From positions 62,001 through 126,000 of the forward strand of contig JAOTOL010001079.1 of the NCBI GenBank assembly GCA_034440575.1: 64,000 bases of DNA, given 5' to 3'. The position numbers and the translations under genes are program-made. This document shows positions 24,438 to 34,841 of the stretch, piece by piece. Positions within the stretch are counted from its first letter, which is position 1, and every line of letters begins with the position of its first letter. The stretch comes from Imbricaverruca yamaguchii. Taxonomy: Eukaryota; Arthropoda; Thecostraca; Neoverrucidae. The notes under the pieces are model-generated. The model had not been told where the DNA came from. It did not search any database and was given only the letters and a program-made list of their open reading frames with translations.

Positions 24438-25277
24438 CTAGTTTCCCTGAAGGACATGCTCGTATATTTTGCCTAACACATGGACCCCCTTCTCAGAAAA
24501 GTGCAGGCCATCCCTCTGATAGAGGTCCCACGATGCATAAAACCTGCTCCACCCATCTACAAATGTAAAACCTAGCTCATGGCAGAGCTTTCCTACCCTG
24601 GCGTTAGCTGCCAGTGCTCTAGAGCTCCACTCAGGGATTACCCCTACATGCACTATGACTGTGTTAAACTGGTGATCACTGGTGACCTGTGCCACCGCAG
24701 GTACCAGGTCCTTCACCTTGGCACCAGGCCTGGTGATGCACCTCCTGTCCCTCCTACCTTTACAAAATACCCGCTCTAAATGACGCACACGAGAGTCTCC
24801 TATGACCAGCACTGACTCCTTACTACTGCTATCCTGGGGGCAGTCATCCAATGCCTGGAACATATTTGTTGTTACTATGCCTGCCCTTTGGGCCGGTCGG
24901 CTACACTTCCTCCCGCCCCTACCACCTGCCACCTGCCACTCACTGACCCTTTCCTTAGGTTCGCGTCTCCAAATCCTCCACCCCCTGACCTCATGCCACT
25001 TCCCCTCCTGTGACCTACCAGAACTACCCCTCCTCTGTTCACTATTAACACTATTAACACTCCCCTCTTGAGAGATCCCAGCCACCTCCACAGTTGGGGA
25101 AACCTCAGCTACCTGGTGGCCTGCGACCACCTGGGCATATGATGTCCCTGCTACGGATTGACCCCTTGTTGCTTTATCTTGCCTACCCTGTGCAACAAGG
25201 GCAGCCTTGAGGTTGGAAACCTCTGCCTTAAGGGTCCTAGTTTCTTCCTCTAGTGCCTGCATCCTGGTCGAAACCAT
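24438..25277 (-). CDS. CR1 ORF1 protein, open but internally deleted (279 aa)
   Basis: The frame from the ATG at 25277 is uninterrupted and repairs the frameshift of copy 1. The N-terminal coiled coil and a proline/serine-poor basic linker are followed by the SGNH blocks GDSRVR and DGLHFSEKG. Compared with copy 1 it lacks about 37 residues between HVGV and PEWSS, which removes the G-x-N block and part of the esterase core. Esterase activity is therefore unlikely, while the coiled coil and nucleic-acid-binding part could still work. Confidence 0.85.
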   Translation of the reverse strand: MVSTRMQALEEETRTLKAEVSNLKAALVAQGRQDKATRGQSVAGTSYAQVVAGHQVAEVSPTVEVAGISQEGSVNSVNSEQRRGSSGRSQEGKWHEVRGWRIWRREPKERVSEWQVAGGRGGRKCSRPAQRAGIVTTNMFQALDDCPQDSSSKESVLVIGDSRVRHLERVFCKGRRDRRCITRPGAKVKDLVPAVAQVTSDHQFNTVIVHVGVIPEWSSRALAANARVGKLCHELGFTFVDGWSRFYASWDLYQRDGLHFSEKGVHVLGKIYEHVLQGN

Positions 25278-25599
25278 CCTAAAGGCTGCAGCTTATGCCT
25301 AGATTTAGATTTAAATTAACTTGCTAAACAACCGACAAAAAAGCTAACTATGATTCACTATGAATCGCTACCTCCTATACTGTCAGTTAAATATCTGAGT
25401 GCCTCAAGAAAAGCAGAAACTATTAAACAATTGTTTGTTTTTTGTTTTGCTTTTTTTATAAATAAATTAAATAACTAAACATGATGGCTAATCTAATTGT
25501 CTTCCACACAAGTAGACAACTATATAAATATCCCTTTTGATATCACTTATGGCTAGACAGAAAAATGAACAGTCACACAGCACTGTCAGTTAAATATCT

Positions 25600-26645
25600 T
25601 CTGCTATGCAATGTCTTGCATTATGGGATAATAGCCTTCATGCAATATACTATCTTCTGCCCCCTCTTCGTGCTACTAAAATCAGATTGATGGCACTTTG
25701 GTTTCCTAGCCACAAATGTCCTGCTTGTGAGTCAAGGTTGGTAGTGAGAAGAAGGTAATGCTTGGTGCACCGTATTAATGAAATTCTGGTCGTGTGCGTA
25801 ACTCGATAACACCATAGGCCGAAACAAGCCGAAAATCTAGTTGGAGACTTTCGGTGTTGAAGAACGGAATTCAAAAGCTACTTGCAAACCGAATGTAGTT
25901 GCTGCATCAACTAATTATGCATTTAGCCCAAAATCCAGCATAATTTTACTTTCGAATGTATCGAGGCCCATCGTTTTGCAAAAATACTGGACATCCTGCT
26001 TGGTATTCGCGCTGGTAAGGGACAACTCTAGTGATTGCAAGGAACTATCAATCTAGAAATGACAAAAATAATCAGAATTAAAAAATGGCTAAAAATCGAT
26101 GTCAAGTTAAACTTTAACTAAATCGGACGGTGATGAAAAAAGCCGGCGACGATTGGTCCGACATCCAAAGCCGAGAGCGGCCTTTTAACTTTCTCGGATG
26201 CCGTGTATAGCTTGTGGTGGCCTGCTGTAAGCGTTTGATAGATCGCTAGAAGTTCGTTCTACCGTCTAATACTGTTGCATAATGACATTAAAATTAGTTA
26301 TAGAGTCATAAATTCCAACACCCAGACAGGGTCCCAGTAATAAACCGCGCTAATTCGGAAAGAAGCCGTATGCGGTCGCATGTGGCCGTGAGACATTAGT
26401 ACGTGGTATGACCTGCAAGAGGCCGACTGAATTAGGATAAGAGCCGTCTATGCTCGGTGAGGAAAAGTCTAAAGCTGAAGAGAGGCTGTAGGAGGTCAGT
26501 GATTGACCGCCTGAAGTGAAAGGCAATCCAAATGCATGCTTGTCATATGCTGTTTAACGGAGCCCAATCCTCACAAATAAAAGTGGACCACCGAAGACGT
26601 TCGTTATATTAGCAATGTCTTCATATTCACACTGAGTTTTATATT
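25600..26645. other. No recognised feature
   Basis: Unique-looking sequence. GATGAAAAAAGCCGGCGACG at 26131-26150 echoes 12146-12165 (GCGAAAAAAGCCGGCGAC), hinting at an uncharacterised dispersed repeat. Confidence 0.35.
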
Positions 26646-26652
26646 TGACATT

Positions 26653-26670
26653 GACATATATATATATATT

Positions 26671-26713
<43 letters not shown>

Positions 26714-26728
26714 TATATTTCTTATATA

Positions 26729-26795
<67 letters not shown>
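26653..26795. repeat. Long TA microsatellite
   Basis: About 140 bases of nearly pure TA with short interruptions (TTATTTATATTTC at 26709). Confidence 0.95.
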
Positions 26796-26801
<6 letters not shown>

Positions 26802-26809
26802 GACGTCCT

Positions 26810-27436
26810 GGTCATCATCTACGTACCAGTTAAGAGGGGCTTATTTCCAGTTACCAGTTCATAAATAGCTGACTTATTTGAGTCGGGATTTCTTCATACA
26901 TTCTCGGTGTACATATGATGTACAGCGATGCAAACGAAGATAAATCTGGAAGTAAGGTTATGCTCCTTTTTGAGTATTGCGGGTGGATCATAGAACATGA
27001 TACTCTAATCATGATGAACACCATATATAATCGTACTACAATACGCAGCGAAGATATGCTGGGTTTAGGATCAAGTGTCACCGTCGTCGGACTACTCAGA
27101 TTTCGTTAAAATTGACATGCAGATACTCCTCCATATCCTGATACAGGAACATAATGCACATAAAGGCTAAGAAGAGTGCTCATAAATAGCCGTTAACAGA
27201 CGCCAAAGGACAGGGTCACGGAGATCGGAGTGCTCATATTTCCTTAAAACACGCAGGTAGATCTTGATGTGCTGATCGCATGAGCATGGAACCAGAGTTC
27301 ATAAACACATGAGTCATTGAAAGTCAAATGACAGGGTCAGACTACTTATATTTCCTTCAAAATTGGCACCCAGGTGGCCTTTGACGCGCTAACCAGCATG
27401 ACCCTAAACGCTAAGAAGGGGGTTCATAAGCAGCCG
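26810..27436. repeat. Degenerate ~140-bp array, segment 2
   Basis: The same word order as 8430-9614: TTAAAATTGACATGCAG, CTGATACAGGAACATAATG, GGCTAAGAAG, GCTCATAAATAGCC, TCAAATGACAGGGTC, TTTCCTTCAAAATTGGCACC. It is an independent block about 16 kb away from segment 1. Confidence 0.6.
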
Positions 27437-27482
27437 AGTTAGTTAGTTATTTGGGCTTTAGGGCGCTTCGAACAGAATTGAT
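27437..27482 (-). repeat. Jockey-like LINE/SINE tail, reverse
   Basis: GTTAGTTAGTTATTTGGGCT then TTAGGGCGCTTCG is the reverse complement of the tail at 37130-37197. Confidence 0.7.
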
Positions 27483-28035
27483 CATTCGCACCCAAGCTGA
27501 GTTATTCAGTCAAAACTTCGTCTTACATTGACGGTATAGATATAACTTACGGCGATAAAACTAAGGTGAATCTGGACGTCAACGACTTCTTCAGCCGTTG
27601 GCGCTCTCCAAGAGGAGAAAAGGCTTTCCTTTCCGCAGAAAATTCCTCTCCACCTGCCGATCACTATTCCAAGATCTCCTTTATGGTGCTGTGTCATTGC
27701 GGTGTGATGTGTCCTGATCCCAGAAGTGTTCAGTGCATGCACTTTCTTTCTTCACGTCTGATGGGATGCTCTGCCACGATCAACATTAATGGCCCCGCCT
27801 CTGCCAGCCACAGTTGAGGCCTGGAACCCTGAGAGAGCCTGGGTCGCATCTGCTGCTCTAACCCATCCATGCGGGTATTACGCGGGTATTCCACAGGGAC
27901 ACGGGGTATATGGGTGCAAACAGCAAACCTGAACAGGGATTTGTCATTTTGAAAGGGATTTGTCACATTGATTCTAGGTAATGAACAGGGATTTGTCAGT
28001 TGAAAGCAAGACAAATGAAAATCGGCCGAAGTTTT

Positions 28036-30541
28036 ACGTCCGTGAAGTTAGCGACTTATTCAGCGACGGATTCAGCGACGGATTCAGATTTCCTTCAAAA
28101 CCGGTGTATAGGTCAAATATAGCACGCTGAGCACGAATATGACCTTCATTTGGCCGGTCAAGGTCAAATTCGAGGTCAAATTCAAGGTCAAAGGAAGGGG
28201 TACCGCATAACGTCCCGAATTTACCGCACGATTGTCTCTAAATTGGTGCCAGATGATAGCCAGGCCTGATGTCTAGCGTCCGTCAAGGTGACCTGACCCA
28301 TGACCTTTGACCTCGGGAGTCAAATTCAAGGTCAAAGGACGGGGTACCGCATAACGTCCCGAATTTACCGCACGATTGTCTCTAAATTAGTTCCAGATGA
28401 TAGCCAGGCCTGATGTCTAGCGTCCGTCAAGGTGACCTGACCCATGCCCTTTGACCTTGGAGGTCAAATTCAAGGTCAAAGGACGGGGTACCGCATAACG
28501 TCCCGAATTTACCGCACGATCGTCTCTAAATTGGCTCCAGATGATAGCCAGGCCTCATGTCTAGCGTCCATCAAGGTGACCTGACCCATGTCCTTTGACC
28601 TTAGGGGTCGAATTCGTTAGCGACTTATTCAGCGACGGATTCAGCGACGGATTCAGATTTCCTTCAAAACCGGTATATAGGTCAAATATAGCACGCTGAG
28701 CACGAATATGACCTTCATTTGGCCGGTCAAGGTCAAATTCGAGGTCAAATTCAAGGTCAAAGGAAGGGGTACCGCATAAAGTCCAGAATTTACCGCACGA
28801 TTGTCTCTAAATTGGTGCCAGATGATGCCAGGCCTGATGTCTTGCGTCCGTCAAGGTGACCTGACCCATGACCTTTGACATTGGGGGTCAAATTCAAGGT
28901 CAAAGGACGGGGTACCGCATAACGTCACGAATTTACCGCACGATCGTCTCTAAATTGGTTCCAGATGATAGCCAGGCCTGATGTTTAGCGTCCATCAAGG
29001 TGACCTGACCCATGACCTTTGACCTTAGGGGTCAAATTCGTTAGCGACGTATTCAGCGACGGATTCAGCGACGGATTCAGATTTCCTTCAAAACCGGTGT
29101 ATAGGTCAAATATAGCACGCTGAGCAGGAATATGACCTTCATTTGGCCGGTCAAGGTCAAATTCGAGGTCAAATTCAAGGTCAAAGAAGGGGTACCGCAT
29201 AACGTCCCGAATTTACCGCACGATTGTCTCTAGGTGACGTCTCTAGGTGACGTCAAGGTGACCTGACGGACCTCAGGTCACCTTGACGGACGCTAGACAT
29301 CAGGCCTGGCTATCATCTGGCACCAATTTAGAGACGATCGTGCTGTAAATTCGGGACGTTATGCGGTACCCCGTCCTTTGACCTTGAATTTGACCCCAAG
29401 GTCAAAGGTCATGGGTCAGGTCACCTTGACGGACGCTAGACATCAGGCCTGGCTATCATCTGGTACTAATTTAGAGACGATCGTGCGGTAAATTCGGGAC
29501 GTTATGCGGTACCCCGTCATTTGACCTTGAATTTGTCCCCCAAGGTCAAAGGTCATGGGTCAGGTCACCTTGACGGACGCTAGACATCAGGCCTGGCTAT
29601 CATCTGGTACACCAATTTAGAGACGATCGTGCGGTAAATTCGGGACGTTATGCGGTACCCCGTCCTTTGACCTTGAATTTGACCCCCAACGTCAAATGTC
29701 ATGGGTCAGGTCACCTTGACGGACGCTAGACATCAGGCCTGGCTATCATCTGGCACCAATTTAGAGACGATCGTGCGGTAAATTCGGGACGTTATGCGGT
29801 ACCCCGTCCTTTGACCTTGAATTTGACTCCCAAGGTCAAAGGTCATGGGTCAGGTCACCTTGACGGACGCTAGACATCAGGCCTGGCTATCATCTGGCAC
29901 CAATTTAGAGACGATCGTGCTGTAAATTCGGGACGTTATGCGGTACCCCGTCCTTTGACCTGGAATTTGTCCCCCAAGGTCAAAGGTCATGGGTCAGGTC
30001 ACCTTGACGGACGCTAGACATCAGGCCTGGCTATCATCCGGTACTAATTTAGAGACGATCGTGCGGTAAATTCGGGACGTTATGCGGTACCCCGTCCTTT
30101 GACCTTAAATTTGACCCCCAATGTCAAATGTCATGGGTCAGGTCACCTTGACGGACGCAAGACATCAGGCCTGGCATCATCTGACACCAATTTAGAGACA
30201 ATCGTGCGGTAAATTCGGGACGTTATGCGGTACCCCGTCCTTTGACCTTGAATTTGACTCCCAAGGTCAAAGGTCATGGGTCAGGTCACCTTGACGGACG
30301 CTAGACATCAGGCCTGGCTATCATCTGGCACCAATTTAGAGACAATCGTGCGGTAAATTCGGTACGTTATGCGGTACCCCTTCCTTTGACCTTGAATTTG
30401 ACCTCGAATTTGACCTTGACCGGCCAAATGAAAGTCATATTCGTGCTCAGCGTGCTATATTTGACCTATACACCGGTTTTGAAGGAAATCTGAATCCGTC
30501 GCTGAATCCGTCGCTGAATAAGTCGCTAACTTCACGGACGT
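28036..30541. mobile_element. Foldback element B with 9-bp target duplication
   Basis: The ends are ACGTCCGTGAAGTTAGCGAC and its exact reverse complement. The element is flanked by a direct repeat CGAAGTTTT at 28027-28035 and 30542-30550. Inside are two long inverted arms built from a unit of about 144 bp marked by GGTACCGCATAACGTCCCG. Six units lie on the left (markers near 28199, 28342, 28487, 28769, 28911, 29191) and eight on the right in inverse orientation (near 29363, 29507, 29652, 29797, 29939, 30083, 30227, 30370). The terminal module GCGACTTATTCAGCGACGG is repeated inside the left arm at about 28617 and 29042. No coding region exists, so it depends on a transposase elsewhere. The 9-bp duplication and sub-repeated arms fit foldback/Mutator-like elements, which is an inference. 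Confidence 0.88.
29235..29290. repeat. Centre of symmetry of foldback element B
   Basis: TCTCTAGGTGACG is duplicated (29227-29252) and followed by GTCAAGGTGACCTGACGG, after which the unit reads in the opposite direction. The spacer is only a few tens of bases, so the two arms could form a very long hairpin. Confidence 0.7.
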
Positions 30542-30562
30542 CGAAGTTTTCAGGTTAGGGGC

Positions 30563-31340
30563 CGTTAAAGTGAAAACAATTCGCAGCGCCAGACACCAGA
30601 AATCGGCGCTGGTGCGCTTCCCGTATATTGGCAAAAGGGAAGTGTTCTTGACAACACTAGCAACTTGCTTGATGCATATTGTTATGCTGTATAATTTAAA
30701 AGTCATGTTCGGTCGCCGAGGTCAAGTCAGGTCAAGTTCATGACAGGCTAATGGAACCAAACTCAGTCAACTGGAATATGTCATAAACGCAAATGACTGT
30801 CATGTGATGGACGTCACTTTACATGTTACTCCCCACACATGCCGAAATATACTTCGCGTCATTGTGTGCCTACGCGTTTACATACTTTATTCCTGTATTT
30901 CACTCCTTTCTTTGCGAAGCCGATTGTGCCGAGTCGCCCAACGGAGCAGTTGGGTTGGGAGACCGGTTCCAGTAACTGGAGCAGGTAATTACCTAATAAA
31001 GTGCTCCTATATATGTGACCTGAGGTCAAATTGCGGATGTGACATCTACATTGCATCATTAGTAATGTCCAAAACAACATTAATGCCAGTTTTGGAGCAT
31101 TTAAACACAATCACAGCGATCCATAACAATGACAAGCGAAGCCACGCAAAACCAGAAATATTTGCAATTTTGACCTGATTTTACCTTGAAGGCATTGACC
31201 TAGGGTTATGAACTTTACACACAATATAGTTCACTATCGTGCCCATCCGTCCTGCGAATTTCGTTGCTCTAGCTTTGATAGGAGCTGAGATCTTATGGGG
31301 GGGGGGGGCGGAATCCGCCGCCCCCTCCAATGCGCGTTAT
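30563..31340 (+). repeat. Dispersed repeat E, copy 1
   Basis: Matches the reverse complement of about 43160-43900 over nearly its whole length. Shared words include TTTATACTTTATTC-type text, CTTTGCGAAGCCGATTGT, AGTGCTCCTATATA, GACATTACTAATGATCC-type text and GATCCATAACAATGACAAGC. It ends in a G-run (31299-31311). No protein domain is visible. Confidence 0.65.
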
Positions 31341-31391
31341 TTTCAGAGGCCCTCCAGGGCGTATGTTGAGAAACCCCTGGCTGCACCACTG
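31341..31391. repeat. Possible right end of a hAT-type MITE
   Basis: CCCCTGGCTGCACCACTG ends at 31391; its reverse complement (CAGTGGTGCAGCCAGGGG) is a typical hAT terminus. No matching left end or 8-bp duplication was found. Confidence 0.35.
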
Positions 31392-31501
31392 CCTGATTAT
31401 GCCTCTGAAGCGTAGCAAGCCTGTGCACAATCCAAATCCGTCCCATCCCAGACACAAATTATAGGTGCGCCATTGGTCTGCAGCGTAAACATACCTATTC
31501 C

Positions 31502-31900
31502 GTGCAAGGGCGCACCACACGAGATGCCCCATACGCCCGTGAACTGTTGAAGACTATTTCTTTAACGGCTGGCGTAGACTCGGGCAGTATTATCGCTGCC
31601 ATCAGAGGAATCAGAGGAATCTCGCTGCCATCAGAGGAAGCTCCTCCGGACCAACTGGCTGCCGCAGCTGACAGATTATTCGATGCATCGGCTTCAGGCC
31701 TGGCTTCAGCTAGTACCCAGGTTTCAGCAATGGTAGCAGGATGCTCAGCAGCGCAGACCGCGCCAGTCGGCACAGGGTCTCCGGACATCAATACGCTGGC
31801 TACACGACATGGTATGGTCACGACGTTAACGGTGGATGTCAGTCGCCTGGAAACCGTCCTGAGAGACAGGCCACCAGAGTGGTGGTGGACTGGAGTTTAG
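31502..31900 (+). CDS. Uncertain open frame, 133 codons, no domain
   Basis: The frame is compositionally protein-like (alanine/serine-rich, LPSEEAPPDQLAAAADRL) and lies in GC-richer sequence than its surroundings. It has no recognisable domain, start context or splice evidence. It may be an exon or a remnant of a mobile element. Confidence 0.15.
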   Translation: MQGRTTRDAPYARELLKTISLTAGVDSGSIIAAIRGIRGISLPSEEAPPDQLAAAADRLFDASASGLASASTQVSAMVAGCSAAQTAPVGTGSPDINTLATRHGMVTTLTVDVSRLETVLRDRPPEWWWTGV

Positions 31901-32424
31901 GGCCGCGTCGACATGTCACCAGAGTGAACAAGCGGATGCTCCTAGTTCCAGGGACATTACCAGGATTATCGGCGGGACCATCGACGGGGCCATCGGCGCT
32001 CCCGCTCCGATCCTAGCCCGCAGTTTTGTGCTTTTTGCTGCATGCTCATGTCCACTTCATATGTCGGGAGATTGCTGTATGACCAACGCAGTCGATCCAC
32101 CCGTAGGCCCAAATATCCGACCAAAAAATATGTCGAAAGATTCACTATTTGATGGGCAAAATTTAACATTGAAGCGACACACGCCCCTCCAAAATTATGA
32201 AACAGCGCAAAGGATGGGAGTCTATCCAGTGATGTCATTCTTCTAAGAACGTAACGGTAAGATCGCCGAATGAATTTCCTTTGTCCTTATACTCCTCCGG
32301 AATTATAGTTTCCCTCCTCGCTGGATAACACGAACCCACAAAAAACTTCAGCACAGCATTTGTTCGCAGCATATGACTTCGGGACGCAGCTGAGTGAGGT
32401 CGGTCTCGGGCTTTCGGGATGTGT

Positions 32425-32590
32425 ACGGTGTGTAACCTCTGGAGTTACACACCGTGCAGACGGCGCATGGTGTATAACATAAGGGGTTACACACCATACA
32501 GACGGTGCACGGTGTATAACCGGTGGGATTACACACCGTGTTGACGGTGTGTAACTCTGGGGGTTACGCGCAGTACGTATGGTGTATACC
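32425..32590. repeat. Tandem array of 4-5 short hairpins
   Basis: Each unit is an inverted repeat ACGGTGTGTAAC ... GTTACACACCGT with a 6-8-base loop. Hairpins are at 32425-32455, 32467-32497, 32509-32539 and 32544-32574, with a partial one after. Starts are 42, 42 and 35 bases apart. It stops about 35 bases before a truncated CR1. Confidence 0.8.
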
Positions 32591-32624
32591 CCCAGCCTCA
32601 TGCAGTGGTTATACAGCACCCATG

Positions 32625-33291
32625 GACCAAGGAAGCCAGGAAGAAGGCACTGCGAATGCTCAGGGCAATAAATAGGAATACATCATACAGAAGTGAGGAA
32701 GTGATCAGGAAGCTTTACTGTGCATATGTCAGGCCACATTTGGAATACTGCATCCAAGCTTGGTCTCCTAGCTATGAAAAAGATTGTTGGCTTTTAGAGA
32801 GAGTACAAAAGAGGGCTACACAAATGGTTAATGGCATAAGGAACCTGGCATATGAGGAAAGTTTGAAGAAATTGAATATGTTTTCACTTGATATAGAAGG
32901 CTGAGAGGAGATATCATTGAGGTCTTTAAATTTGTTCATGGTCTGGAGAAGGGATATCTTGGGGAAATGTTTTAATTGAACAGAAATGGTGCAATTAGAG
33001 GTAATAAATTCAAAATTAAAGTTAACCACAGCAGAACAAGATTAAGGCAGACTTTCTTCACCAACAGGGTAGTAGAACACTGGAACCAGCTGCCAGAAAA
33101 CATTGTCAGTAGCAGGACATTGAACATCTTTAAAAACAACAGACAATCATTTTAAGAATAGAGGGCTTGCTTTTCAGTATTACAGGAGGGCTGATTGACA
33201 GATTTGGTGGGCAACTGGTTCAGTGTACAGAGTGCAACCAAGAAGGGCCCTTGTGGCTCATAGTTGCAGTAATCTTTTATGTCTTATGTCT
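32625..33291 (+). mobile_element. 5'-truncated CR1 LINE
   Basis: Corresponds to 6985-7655 of copy 1, i.e. the last part of ORF2 and the 3' UTR, ending in TCTTTTATGTCTTATGTC. It contains frameshifts (about 32890) and stops, so it encodes nothing functional. 5' truncation is usual for LINE insertions. Confidence 0.92.
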
Positions 33292-34586
33292 AAGTGTACC
33301 CCGAGGAAAGTGTACCTTAAGCAGAATTTGCATGCTTAGAGTAGCCACCACCTTTGCCAATATGTTGGCAGACAAGATTTCTGATGCAATTTAAGAAAAA
33401 TGAAATATAGAGAGGTAAAGCTACTCAAGTTTCATTATCATATGCTTAATCTATTCAATATATTTGTACAACAATGTACAGAAATTTGAGTGCAGTGCAG
33501 CTTTAAATACACACAGATCTGCTAAGGCTACATCATCAGGCAATGAATTCCATGTGGAACAGCATCTGAGGCTAAGCATAATTTTCATACAATCCACTGA
33601 TGCATGCCCATGAGCGATTTTGGGGAGTGTCCATGTGTGTTCACCAATGGTACCAGCACAAACATGTTGGGGATCTTAATGGCAGAATGGCCATGAAAAA
33701 TCTTCCAGCATTTGATAATGTCTGCTTGAATCATTCTACCTTGCACCTAGTACAGATCTAGTCTCTATAATCTGGCACCATAATCCAGACCTCCAATCCT
33801 CCTGTTTTGTGTCCACCTCTGTACTGATTCTAGTCACCCTAAATCATCTATATGAGCAGTATTCCAAATACATGATGAAAACCAGGAAAAAGGCCTGACA
33901 TGAGTAACACACAGGGTTTTCATAACTTCAAGAGGATGACATAGAGTAGAACTTAATAAGTGACTGGCCAAACTTCCACCTTTTTGTACTATGCCAGCAA
34001 TGTGTTGATGGAACACAATTTTTTTTATATATACTGTGATGTCTATGTCTGCATGCATCTAAATGAAGCTCACCTCAAATGCATCTAGGTAATAATGTGC
34101 ATAAGGGCCAAGTAATCCATGGTGGACCCCATTGTAGTCCACACTGGAAGACCCATCAACCTCACTCAAAATGATATGAACATCAGGTTCTGCTTTCCCA
34201 ATGCTTTGTAGTATTGTTTCCATAGTTTGATGTAGGGCGGGGTTTGTTGGTCGATTTGTACAATGTACTGATTAATATATTGGTGTCTCCTTGTCTCACC
34301 TGGAAACAGTGGCACAGAGTGGGTCACTTGTCTTACAGCACAGTTGTGTGAGCTGACTGTTGGTGTGGCTTGGAAACTGAGTGGTGTTAGTTCATGTCAC
34401 AGTTCATGATGCATCATTCATGCATCACTGTTCATTAAATGCTAAGATTTGTTTCACCTTTGATTCAGCCTTCAACATGATTCAACATGTACATAGCCTG
34501 TTCATGATAGTATTTTAGTAGTAATGACACATGCATGATGACATGATGAACTAATCCAAAAGTAATAAACCACGAAGCCATAGACA
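33292..34586. other. No recognised feature
   Basis: AT-rich, unique-looking sequence. No open frame with a domain. It may contain the promoter or 5' UTR of the candidate exon starting at 34587. Confidence 0.4.
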
Positions 34587-34841
34587 ATGGATCAGTCTAC
34601 CAGTCTATCCCCACAAAATCCGGCTAACTGGCAACTTTCTCTCTCCCCAGTGCCATCCGTATCATACAAGCTGACCATGGACATAGATCCGTTATTGCTG
34701 CCACCGGTGTGGCCTGCTGTTAAGTTGGAGTTCAATAATGCCACAACAGATGGCGATGGTGACACGGCGACCCAGCCAGGATGGGCATGGTCCAGCTTTC
34801 AGGAACTCGGTCTGAACATCATGCGTTGCGACGATGAAATG
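34587..34841 (+). CDS. Candidate first exon of the zinc-finger gene
   Basis: An ATG (ACAATGG) opens 85 codons ending at ATG|GTGAGC, a good donor, in phase 0. The peptide is acidic and proline-rich (MDIDPLLLPPVWPAVKLEF), which suits a regulatory N-terminus. It can join the candidate exon at 36362 or that at 37926 in frame. No transcript evidence is available, so the link to the finger exon at 51341 is an inference. Confidence 0.45.

Larger units (their letters stand above)
21316..25599 (-). mobile_element. CR1-clade LINE, copy 2, nearly full length
   Basis: This is the reverse-strand sister of the element at 2889-7658. Its 3' end is at the left, as AAAGACATAAAGACATAAAG (8-bp repeat), and its 5' UTR ends near 25583-25599 within a monomer. 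ORF1 is open but has lost an internal block. ORF2 has a one-base insertion near 21803 that shifts the last 120 or so codons, and its endonuclease SDH motif reads SAH. It is therefore non-autonomous. Confidence 0.92.

Noticed and set aside
32425..32590. CRISPR-like repeat/spacer appearance
   Set aside because: The host is an animal, repeats are diverged hairpins without spacers of uniform length, and no cas-like gene is present.
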